A stretch of 64,000 bases of DNA from Myrica gale (taxonomy: Eukaryota; Streptophyta; Magnoliopsida; Fagales; Myricaceae), in contig OZ005606.1 of the NCBI GenBank assembly GCA_963930655.1, positions 15,230,001 through 15,294,000 of the forward strand, read 5' to 3'. A program made the position numbers and the translations under genes. Under the pieces are notes generated by a model that saw only the letters and a list, made by a program, of their open reading frames with translations, had not been told where the DNA came from and did not search any database. Each line of letters begins with the position of its first letter. Position 1 is the first letter of the stretch. Of the stretch, positions 44,587-54,705 are shown in pieces.

Positions 44587-45895
44587 TTGTAAAGATTTTT
44601 ACTTACCTTATGCTTGCTTGAGTATCGAGTGTCTCGTTACCTACAATGAACCGTACTATTGTCATTCATAGGTTCACTAAACGTATATAGTAATCAATAC
44701 ATTACTCACACGAATCTATTTTAATAGACCCTCACACTAATTTTTCATACCATAACATATTCGTCATACCTCTAATTCACATGCAAGTTATCTTAAAACG
44801 CTCTCTTTCTTAACTTGAAACAAATTCCAAGACCAACCCCGTAAAATTGGACTAAAATATCAAGAGATAACCACCAATGCAACAAAACACACTTTCTATT
44901 CCAGCCTTGAAATCTGCATATGTAACTCCAGAAATCACAACAATCTCCAACAACCAAAATCCGAATCTCTACATGTCACAACCAACATCCAAGGCTAACT
45001 TAACATCTCATAACAACAACTATACTCTCACCTTCCTCCCACTTACAACTTCAACTCGAAGTTTACAACCAAATCATGGTTCCATAATTATCAAGTTAAC
45101 ACCATTGCATGTACCCATTTCTCTTGGGCTGTTTACCAAACACCTAGTGTGCGTTATTGGTCCTCTTGCCTATTTTCCCAGATCTGAACATATCCCTAAC
45201 ACTTAGGGCTTTGTGGTTCTCAATATCACTAGCATACATACACAATCTAATGCATCAAACCCTAGATTCGGCCATACTTGCTCAACTTAGGTTTCAATCC
45301 CCTCTTAGGCCTTTTATCAAACACCTAGAGCACATAACCAATTTCTCTTGAACCCTCATTTCAGATCTAGTCATTTTTCCACATGTTCTCATGTAAAAAT
45401 CTATGCTACACTTACAAGATCTACCTTGAACATACCTAGATCCACACTAAACATCCATGAATCACATGGAGAACACTACTTAGACAAATTACCATCAAAC
45501 CACAACCAACCAACAAAAGAAAACAAGAACATCACCAACCACAACTAACCAACAAGAGGAAACGAGAAGAGAATAGAGAGAGAGAGAGAGAGAGAGAGTA
45601 GCACGATTTTCGGCCAGCAAGGATTTACCTCGCTTCTCTCCTCTTCCTCCTTCTTTTCTTCTTCTTCTTCTTCTCCTTCTTCCTCTCCTTCTTCCTTCTT
45701 CTTCTTTCGGGTGGGTGACTTAGGGCAAGGGAAAATGAAAAGGCTGAAGAGAGAGGGGAAAAATGAAGTGTTCGGCAAAGGGGGAGAGAGTAATAGGCGT
45801 GAAAATGGTTGGGGAAAAGACAAGTTTGCCCTCCCCCTACTTCATAAATTTCAACTCGCGTATTTCAAACCGGTAAAATTCCGGAATGTAGTTAT

Positions 45896-46365
45896 ATGTG
45901 TCGACACCATCACTCAAGGTGTCGACACTTACAACATATTTAGTAAGATGTGTCGACACCATCACTCAAGGTGTCGACACTTCCAACACTTAGCCATAGT
46001 GGGAAAAATGTAAACTCTCGGGTTTCAATTAGATGTGTCGACACCATCACTCAAGGTGTCGACACTTCCATCACTTGGTCAAAATCCACGGGAGTTCTGG
46101 AAAAAGGCGAACTCTCGGGTTTCAGTTGGATGTGTCGACACCATCACTCAAGGTGTCGACACTTCCAACACTTAGTAAAAATCACTCTAGTTCCGGAAAG
46201 ATATAAACGCTCGGGTATCAGTCTAATGTGTCGACACTATGACTCAAAGTGTCGACACTTACAACACTTGGTCAAAATTCACTTTGGTCTCCAGGAAAAG
46301 GTAAACTTTCGGGTGTTAGTATAATGTGTCGACACTATGTTCCAATGTGTCGACACTTACCTCAA
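45896..46365 (-). repeat. GTGTCGACAC palindrome array in A2 5' LTR
   Basis: Six paired units as in the 3' LTR, starting about 95 bp from the LTR start in element sense. Confidence 0.9.
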
Positions 46366-46464
46366 AAATCACCAATTAAAACATACCTACATCCTGAGGA
46401 AAATCATAGCAAAATCTCTCTCTCCTATACAATGACATAAGTAAATTCGGGATCTCACATTTTG

Positions 46465-46907
46465 TGATTGTGATGAGCATAGAGAAACTGTGTCAACAAG
46501 CATATATGGTTATTTCTCATAAAGCACATACCACGGAGGCCTAAATTTAATTTGCTTCTAAGATTCTGGTTCATTGAAGGCTTTGATTCGAAGAAGCATA
46601 AGATTCTGGTTCATTGAAAGCTATAATCATGTTAGAAATGGAATTATTTTCTTACAAAAATCTTAACAACCAAAGTGCTCTCGTCCAACGTGAGATGAAG
46701 TTGTTCATATACTTGCATTTTAGGTACATAAGATGAAAGGGACAATGGGACCCACAGTGAACATACTTTAAATTTTGAATAGAATGTTAACATTCATTAC
46801 TTTAAATTTTAATTGTTCAATTTAGTGTTCATGATTTTTTAGTATAAGATTATAAATTGTTTGTCTTACTCAATTTTTTTCTAATTGTTCTCTAATCACT
46901 GTGGCAG
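46465..46907 (+). other. Non-coding stretch left of the MULE relic
   Basis: No gene. A direct repeat TAAGATTCTGGTTCATTGAA occurs near 46558 and 46600. A plausible splice acceptor (CACTGTGGCAG) ends at 46907, just before MULE-like coding text. Confidence 0.4.
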
Positions 46908-47850
46908 GTTTGTTGTGACATGTCGGAATCCATCCTGTTTAAGGTGTACTATGGGGGCAAATTCGATAGGTTTGATGAGTATGTTTATGTAAGGGGAAGG
47001 TTTCTCTTCATACCAATCCATACAACCCTAAATGTCTATCATTTATAGAGATAGAGAATGTTATCAAGGAGTATGGATACAAGTCTGGTGACTTATTATT
47101 CTACTAGGAGCCTGAGAAGAGTCTCTCCAATGGGTTAAGGATTATCTCAGGGGATCTCGATATCCTTGATATGGTGTCTGCACACGTTGGGCAGGATGTA
47201 GTACTCATTTATGTTGTTGGGTTTAAGGCTGCCCTTGCAGAGGACCCAGTTGACTAGGTCGATGACGAAACATAGAGACGTCGCCTTGGCATTGGTACAA
47301 AATGGCAGAGTAATTATATAAGTAGTGATGATGATCTGTACGACGACGACCATGATGAAGCAGTGCCTTCTAAAGACATTGGTGGGCCTACTGTAGACAT
47401 AGGTGGGACTTCATCTCATGTTGGTGGACGTTTAGGTAGGACCTTCGATGACACTGATCATATTGATAGAGATGACCAGCACGTTACAACGGAGGTTGGA
47501 GATGACGCACCTCCTACACATCCAGAGACTAAAGATGAGGGTAAGATCTGCAAATATGAATGATTTCTTGCTATGACATTAGTCCATGGATTGACGAGAG
47601 TGACACTTATTAATGATTGTGCGGTTTGTCTTCCCTTTGATGTTGCAGGTTATCTCTCTGACCAAGTGATTATTGATACAGTTATATGTCCACAAGAAAG
47701 TGAAGATGAGGTTGCTCTGCGTTCACGCACTGACCTAAGGTTTGTGTCTCTAGTGAAGGGGATGAAGTTTGCCTCTGTAGCACTTTTACGATATGTTGTG
47801 GAAGATATTGCAGTACGTAATTGTGTTAACAAGAACTCCAAACAATAACC
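46908..47850 (+). pseudogene. MULE (MuDR-like) transposase N-terminal relic
   Basis: Plus-strand text encodes, in degraded frames, VYYGGKFDRFDEYVYVRGR, EYGYKSGDLL, LSNGLRIISGDLDILDMV and DVVLIYVVGF, the N-terminal pattern of plant MuDR transposases. Then come an acidic Asp-rich stretch (SSDDDLYDDDHDE), a likely intron (GTAAG at 47541 to TTGCAG at 47648), and KGMKFASVALLRYVVEDIAV at about 47755-47815. The last matches the MuDR DNA-binding domain motif (GM.F.s...lR.av..yai). Two stops and apparent frame shifts lie in the first exon, and the catalytic region is absent. It is a dead fragment of a plain DNA transposon. Confidence 0.55.
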
Positions 47851-50279
47851 ATCTCACGTTGGTAACATGTGCCTCAAATGAGTACACGCTCCTGTACCAT
47901 ATATGTGAGCAACAAAAATTCCACCAAAAAGACACCAACTAAAGACCAATGTAGACCTATCATTTAATTTCCATCTTTAAATTCCGCTTTTTACATTCTA
48001 TCATTTAATTTCCGCTGTTTACTTTTTGCTCCTTACACTAGAGGAAAATCGATCATCGTCGACAGAGGTTTCCGTAGACACAAATGGAAAAATTTGTGGG
48101 AGTTGCTCTTCAGCCATGAGTTTTGGTCGTCAAATCTCGGTCGAGATTGTAGAGTTAGTCAACATTGGCCTGCCATAACCACATTTTTTCCACGTTGGGA
48201 ATCGGTTGCTACGTCGATGGGAAATCACGTTGGAAGAACATCTGAGCATTCGTCGATGAAGGGTCCTGAGATTATTACATGCTGGTCACCATTTGTCACT
48301 CGCCGATAATTTAAACGAGGTCAAGAATGTCATTGCCTCTGCCAACGACTAATTGCGACGTCAAGGTTGCAGGCCATCACTGCTGACGCAGTATACCTCA
48401 TCAAGGAGGACTAACCAAACGATGACGGGAAGGAAGAGTTTTTCTGACCTCTGTATGCCGTAGGCAATGGGCATGACGAATTTTCAGATCTCGTCAACAT
48501 TTGTGTTTGATTTAGTTTTTCCCGTGCAGTAGGTTCTTTTATAACAACATGCATGGTGGCCTTTGCTTTTTTGCATTTCCATTTTTTATGTTTCCAGATA
48601 GTTGTTTACAATTGTTCTTTGTTTAATTTCTTCAATTTCACATTTCCTACATTTGTTTATTTCTTTCACCTGGCCATAAAAAATTAAATACCTTCTCCAC
48701 AAGTAGAGATCTACAGAGTACAGAGAAGAAATTTATTTACTCAACAAATAGAGCACCTGATTTACAGAAGCACATATATTTACTTCCAACTTCATAGTTT
48801 GTTCTGATTTACAAAAACTAAAAATGTGAGGCTAGCTGCATTTCTAACTACAGTAACCACCTGATCCCATTGAACCCCTTGCGCAATCTGACCCTGTCAG
48901 GTCAAAACATTCATATTGCTCTACTTACAAAAAAAGACTTGTGTCCAACCCCTGTTCTTATGTTGGCTGCATCACATATAAATGTTGTCTTGATTCAGGG
49001 AGTTCATCTTAGATCATATATCCAAATCCGTAGTAGTATTTCCTGCAAATAATTTAAATACCAACATCAATTGAATTTATAATTAGCTATGAATTTGTGG
49101 GCATTGAAGTGAGGAAACAATGCATGCAATGTAAGATGGTGCTTTGTGAAATAAAGAGAACGGGAATTAGGCATGTTTTAGGTTGTTGTGTTGCAACTGA
49201 ACCCTTGATGTTTGATTTTGGTTGCTGCCCTTTATGGATCTAGGTTTGCATGGTGAATTAAGGGTAGAAGGATTAGAATTGGATGACAGAAAATGCAATA
49301 TTACCCTAGGGTTTATACATAAAGGAAGCCGAGAGTCATTGGATGTTGTTAAGTTATGTTAGTCTTTCCTTGGTAGATTAAATAGCAATTTTGGAATCTA
49401 AGAAGCAAGTATGGATGGAATTGTAATAGGGTGTCAATAATGCACCAAAGGTATATGATAGAAAGCCTATGAAAAAGGATAAGTATTGATCAAAGCTTGA
49501 AAATGTGATTCTGCATGCATGGCCGATTATGCCATGGGATTGTCATGTGATGTTGTCCATAATTATCACAAGGGATTCAGGTTCAAAGAGGCTGAATTTA
49601 GTGATGTTGCTGGAAAGAATAAGTGTACTGAGGTTGAATATGAATCGGATATTAATAGGTGAAAACAGCAACTTACTCGGGTGTAATGTTGCGTGCAATC
49701 ATAAGTACTGGCAGATCACTAGGCTCGGTTCAAGTTAACCTTAATGACATAGTTTACCCTTCAACCTTAAGTTAGAACAGAGGTCTATGAAAGTAGAAGA
49801 TTTCAAACTAAATTTCAGGTCATTTCGATGAGTAATGAATTAGTTATGAATTTTTAAAGGTCCCCACGTCAAGCTGCCAACAGCTTTGCACGTCTAGAAT
49901 TATTTTGCTAATTTCAAGTATCTTAGAGAGATCAGTTTAAGTCCAAATTTTACGAATCTGATCTTAGATGTCGATTCAATGAAAGAAGAAGATTTAAAGA
50001 TAAAATCCATGCAAGTAAGAGCATGCAAGTAAGAGATGTATGAAAGAAGTTAAGATACTTTAAAAATGGAAAACCGAGCTGGAGGCAGCATAATGTTATC
50101 CTAGGTATTTCACCTAAGATCAAATATTTTTGAAAAATGCAGAGGAAATTCTGATATGTATGATTATTGTTTTGAAACCGGAAACGTATATGAGAGAATT
50201 CATATACTTTACTTGAATGTTTATCTATTGACATTTAGTAAGCCCCTAAATGACATATATGACTCACTTGTAGCAAAGC
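47851..50279. other. Gene-poor stretch
   Basis: No gene with recognisable motifs. The segment 48036-48532 starts CACTAGAGGAAAA and ends TTTTTCCCGTGCAGTAG, contains several CGTCGA/TCGACG-type short inverted pieces, and may be a decayed CACTA-like MITE, but the ends match poorly. The rest is AT-rich. Confidence 0.4.
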
Positions 50280-50558
50280 TTCATCTTAAGCTCGAGAGGA
50301 TCGAGGTAAGTGGAAGTAAGTGGAAACACATTTTTCTAAAAATTTGAATGATACACAGGATGATTACGCATTATCAAGCATGACATGACATAAGCATTTG
50401 CATGATTTTCTTGAAAGAAAAAGAAAGTTTTGTGAAAATGAAAGCATGAAAATATTTTTATGACAAGTTAAGTTAAGAGGCTGAAAAAGGTCGGTACCGT
50501 ACCAGTAAGATAGGTGCATCCACTCCGAAGGATGAATGCGAGAAGGATGGATGACTCC
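50280..50558 (+). repeat. C-type LTR fragment in plus sense (C5)
   Basis: Text such as GAGGTAAGTGGA, GCATGACATGACATAAGCA, GGTACCGTACC and the hairpin CATCCA...GAAGGATGAATGCGAGAAGG...TGGATG matches the C2 LTR at 60560-60830. It is cut at 50559 by an opposed LTR of the same type. Confidence 0.65.
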
Positions 50559-50958
50559 TGTCACGCCCCAGACGTTAGTTCGATGAGGCTAATGACAGTC
50601 GCGAGCATTCCCAACAAGGAACACTCCAGCGTACTCACTACTCTCTTGCAGCGGAAATTTTTTTTTTTTAACTCTATCTCGATTAATACACGTACAAAAC
50701 ATTAGAACCTACTCATCAAACAATAACGTGAAGTAATAGCTATAATTACACCAGAGTCTCAAAAAAATAAGCCGTTTAACAGCTCTCAGCCTACCAGGCC
50801 GAATAGCCCATGACCACCACACGTCGGAGGCTCATGACGGCTCTTTCCAAAATTATATCTAAACCTATACTGAAATAACAAAAGGAAGAAAACATTCTTG
50901 GCAACCCTTCTCCTAGGGTTCAAGGTCTTCTTCTTAAGTTTCCTCACCTGAAATATTC

Positions 50959-51630
50959 TCTGGAATGATACAATTTAAAAAAAAACTGTGAGTCGAAAGA
51001 CTCAGTAAGGGTTTATGTGCAATAAATAATGCATGTCTTGCATGCTCATAGATATCAATGTACATGAATGCCATATGAAATGCTTGCATATGTATGAGGC
51101 AATGTACTTGATCATAAAAGAATCATGCATTTGATCTTGAAAATACTTATTTCTTGATTTTGGCAACTTATCTCGCTCCGTTTACCCCTGAAGTCAGGGT
51201 TGTGCGTTCCCTTCGGAACTATTCCCTTTCCCTTGGGAATACGTCATTTGGTTGAACTAGCCCTCAAGGTGGCCCCAGGCCTAATGGCTAGACTCAACCC
51301 TTAGAGGTTCACACCTTCTTCCAAGCATCCTTCAGTGTGATTGCACATACCTCATGAGCTACCCATCCTTCTTGCAAGCACCCTTCGGTATGGGTGCCCT
51401 AGGTGACATTCACCCTTCACGTAAAGGTCCTTCAGTATGGATGCACCATCTTAACTGGTACGGTACCGACCAACTTCAGCCCCTTAACTTAACTTGTCAT
51501 AACATACTTATTATACTTTCATTTGCACAAATTTTTCTTTTTATTTCAAGAAAATCATGCAAATGCTTATGCCATGTCATGCTTAATATTTATCATGCCT
51601 GATTATTGTCATGCTGTGTATCATTCCAGT
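50959..51630 (-). other. LTR hairpin domain, copy C4
   Basis: Closing stem CTGGAATGATAC (50960-50971) with GTATCATTCCAG (51618-51629); TGAGTCGAAAGACTCA at 50989-51004. Two stems show paired changes: ATTCCC/GGGAAT in place of GTCCCC/GGGGAC, and GGTTGA/TCAACC in place of GGTCG/CGACC. Confidence 0.8.
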
Positions 51631-52103
51631 TTTTATAAAAGTGTAAGTTTCTACTTACAATTTCCACTTACCTTGGTCTCCTTTGAGTATTGGTATGGAG
51701 TTCGCCTACAAGCGATTCAAATATCTCACTTAGATGCTTAAGAATTTAATAACATTCAAGAAATACTTGTAATTATTTGATTTTCCAAAAGTACATATCA
51801 ATGAAACATAATTTCGTTCACAAAATGTTACTTAACTAGCTTTTGTAAAACGAAAGAGGAAAGACAATCAACCACACGTATCAAACATCTCTTATACAGT
51901 TTCTAAGGAGGTCATAAGAAATACTCAATCAACTAGGTACACTTGCTCTCCCCCAATCATCAATGATTTCAAGCCTATTCATAAATTTCCCGCCACCCCA
52001 ACCTCAATAGCTTCATAACTAAGCTTATTCAACTATCCTCAATGCTAGGGTTCACAAGTCTTCAATTGGAACTCCAATTTCATCACATTTGGAATTTTTC
52101 ACA

Positions 52104-52310
52104 AGTCCCGCTCGAGCGCCTGTCGAGCACCGGTCGAGCACCAACTTACTGTCCAACTTCCATCAACCCTCATTCGAGGGACAGTCGAGCGCCAACTTAC
52201 TGTCCAACTCTCTGTGTGGAATTCCCCAAGGCCGCTCCAGCACCTGTCGAGCGTTGGTCAAACGACAAGACACTGTCACTCATATTTCCTTAAAGCCGCT
52301 CGAGCGCCTG
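52104..52310. repeat. CTCGAGCG/GTCGAGC short repeats
   Basis: About nine CTCGAGC, GTCGAGC or GCTCGAG motifs occur, including two imperfect units of about 60 bp that share CCAACTTACTGTCCAACT. Confidence 0.75.
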
Positions 52311-52316
52311 ACGCAC

Positions 52317-52880
52317 GCTGTGTTAGGGTCCCCGGTCAAGGACTCCACAGCAATCACCAACTCCTCCACGCGATCCGCTCCAACACCATAATCGATCCTC
52401 CCGAACCGTTTCTAGTAACACACGAGCGTAGAATTTCGGATCAAAACACTCAACAAATGAATAATACCTCACTCTTATTACGAAGAACGTGGTCTTAGGA
52501 TTATTAGTCCTTCAAACCACAAGAACACAAGAACAATCGTACAAGGGTTATTAGCCCAAGCACGCCCAACTTAAGAGGTTATTAGCCCCCAAGTCTACTA
52601 GCATAAACGTGCCTATGCCTGGCCACTCTCAGAAAGCTCACTAGCTCTCACTACTCACTCTATGACTGAATGACTTCTAATGCTCCTGAGGAGTACTTAT
52701 ATAGGCCTTCTCAGGAGCTTACAAAACCCTAATCAAATCAAATCAAATCAATCTAAATCAAATATTCAAGATTCTAAGGAAACAATTCCCAGAATCAGGG
52801 AGATTTGATGATACATTCCTAAAACATCAAAACTCAAAAGGAACATCTAATTCTAGAAGATAAGATTTATTCAATCACTA
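52317..52880 (-). repeat. Probable 3' LTR of B1
   Basis: On the minus strand it contains a TATA box in GGCCTATATAAGTACTCC (about 52695-52715) followed by a leader-like stretch with repeated GGGCTAATAACC, and a possible LTR end ...CCCTAACACA at 52317. The promoter layout and position after the chromodomain region support an LTR. The exact start could not be fixed. Confidence 0.5.
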
Positions 52881-53089
52881 CCATAATCAAGGGAAATCTC
52901 TGAAGATGCTGATCTTGCCGCCGTCCGCCGCCCTACACGGTGGCGCCGCCGCCATGCTCCTCCTTGGGTGGGATGCTCCTCCGACTCCCAAGGTCATTCT
53001 CGTCACTTTCCGTCCGGTCACCGCTAAGGGTGGTGCTGCTGTGGTTAGCCACTCTTGGCCCTCTGCTACTGCTTGGCTTGGCTGGGGGC

Positions 53090-53530
53090 CAGGGCCCTAC
53101 TGTGGTGCTAAGTCATGGCAAGGCCATGTGGTGGCCATGAGCTTGCCATGGTATGTCTGCGGCTGCCTGACTTGCTTGCTGGGCGTGGGCATCGCTGGGC
53201 TGCCATGGCTTGTCAATGGTGCCGGTGTGCCTTGCTCGCGCGCGCACATGCTGATGCCATGGCTTGTCTGTGGTGCCTCGGCTGCGCGCGCTGTGGGGGT
53301 GTCAAAGGCGCCCATGGGTGTCATTGGCGCCGCATCTCGCGTGCTATCCTCCTCCTCGTGGCCGTTCTGTCCAAGGTCTTCACTGGGGACCCTTTCATTC
53401 CCCCTTCCATTAAGTGTACCCTTGTCCTCAAGGGTAAATTGTGGAAACCTTGAGGCTATCTCATCATAGTCCTCCCAAGTTGCTTCCTCTCTTGATCGCC
53501 CACTCTACTGCACCAACACTCTCCAAATCT
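53090..53530 (-). pseudogene. B1 chromodomain and C-terminal tail
   Basis: On the minus strand REEATWEDYDEIASRFPQF followed by TLEDKG gives the second half of a chromodomain and the tail typical of Reina elements. A GC-rich extension with repeated TSHG and TYHG and many Pro/Ala residues follows (53097-53324). The chromodomain is thought to guide integration towards particular chromatin. Confidence 0.65.
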
Positions 53531-54705
53531 TCCTCCTAAACCTTCCCTTTGGCACCATCTTGTACTCAAGGCCTATGGCAGGTTGTAAAAGCATTCTTCC
53601 CTCCTCATCAAAGGAAGGCAATTCCTCCACGATCAGACTAGGATCTCCAACCCGTCTCTTGAGGAGAGACACATGAAATACCGAGTGAAGTCTTGAGGTT
53701 GGTGGCAATTCCAACCGATATGCAACGATCCCGACACGGGCAGCCACTTTGAAAGGCCCATAGTATCTCTTCTCCAGCTTGTAGCTCACCTTTCTCTTCA
53801 TTGTCTTTTGCCCATATGGTTGGAGCTTCAAGTATACGAAGTCCCCGGGCTCAAACTCTTCAAGTCTCCTTCTTCTGTCATACTGCTTCTTCATGCTAGT
53901 TTGGGCTTTCTTGAGCTCCCTCTTCACCTTGGCTAGGATCTCATCCCTAGTGAGTATGGCTTCCTCCACCTCTGCATTCTTGGCCGTACCCTTCTCATAA
54001 GTCACCAAGGTAGGAGGTTTCCTCCCATACACCACTTCAAATGGGCTAAGTGTGGTAGATGAGTGGTACGTGGTGTTGTACCAATATTCTGCCCAAGACA
54101 TATACTCCATCCACCTTGCTTGCTCATCATGGCAATAACACCGCAAGTATTGTTCCAGCGTACGGTTGACCACCTCTGTTTGGCCATCGGTCTGCGGGTG
54201 ATATGAAGAACTTGTCTTCATCTTGCTTCCTTGAAGTGAAAACACTTCCTTCCAAAAGGAGCTCATGAACACCCGATCCCGGTCCGTCACTATGGTTCTA
54301 GGGAAACCATGGAGCTTCACCACATTATCCACAAATGCCTTCGCCACACTCTTCATCGTAAATGGATGCTTAAGGGTATGAAGTGAGCATACTTACTTAA
54401 GCGATCCACCACCACCAAGATCACTTCAAACCCTTGACTTGTGGGCAAGCCCTCCACGAATTCCACGAACATGTCTTCCCATATAGCTTCCGGTATGGGC
54501 AAGGGTTGCAATAGGCCCGTGGGGGCTCTTGTGTCATGCTTGGCCTTTTGACACACGTCACATTCAGCCACCCACTTCTTGACAATTCTCTTTAGGCCCT
54601 CCCAATAGAAGAAGTGCTTGACCCTTATATAGGTCCTGAGCCATCCCGAATGACCACCTTCCCTACTATGGTGGAAATGAGTAAGGATCTCCTTCCTCAA
54701 GTTGG
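53505..54705 (-). pseudogene. B1 integrase
   Basis: The zinc-binding region has HFHHSREGGHSG and CDVCQKAKHD. The catalytic core has FVEFVEGLPTSQGF, TDRDRVF and [20 protein letters not shown]. The C-terminus has [20 protein letters not shown] and a GPF motif ([20 protein letters not shown]). Carried in two overlapping frames. Solo LTR C2 abuts it at 54711. Confidence 0.9.

Larger units (their letters stand above)
35784..46459 (-). mobile_element. Ty3/gypsy Tekay (Del)-like chromovirus A2
   Basis: 10.7 kb, perfect TSD TTTTG (35779-35783 and 46460-46464). Minus-strand order: 5' LTR 43466-46459, initiator tRNA-Met primer site, gag-protease, RT/RNase H/integrase with a chromodomain-like tail, purine tract, 3' LTR 35784-38764. 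The two LTRs differ at only about a dozen sites by eye over about 2.98 kb, so this is the youngest full element here. It is structurally complete at its ends, but coding is broken in a small number of places. Confidence 0.95.
43466..46459 (-). repeat. A2 5' LTR
   Basis: 2994 bp, nearly identical to 35784-38764. One visible length difference is a short tandem duplication of CTTGTCATAAA (about 44408-44430). Confidence 0.95.
50559..52316 (-). repeat. C-type LTR, partial (C4)
   Basis: It starts TGTCACGCCCCAGACG and follows the order of C1: hairpin domain (50959-51630), then CGCCTACAAGCGATTCAAATA. The right terminus is not present before B1 begins at about 52317, so B1 probably inserted into it. 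Short CTCGAGCG and GTCGAGC repeats occur at 52104-52310. Confidence 0.7.

Noticed and set aside
48036-48532. Possible CACTA-like MITE (CACTAGAGGAAAA ... TTTTTCCCGTGCAGTAG)
   Set aside because: Ends match only in part and no 3-bp duplication is visible.
52906-53469. Long GC-rich plus-strand open frame (187 codons)
   Set aside because: It is the opposite strand of the B1 chromodomain and tail, has no recognisable motif, and is explained by the GC-rich antisense.
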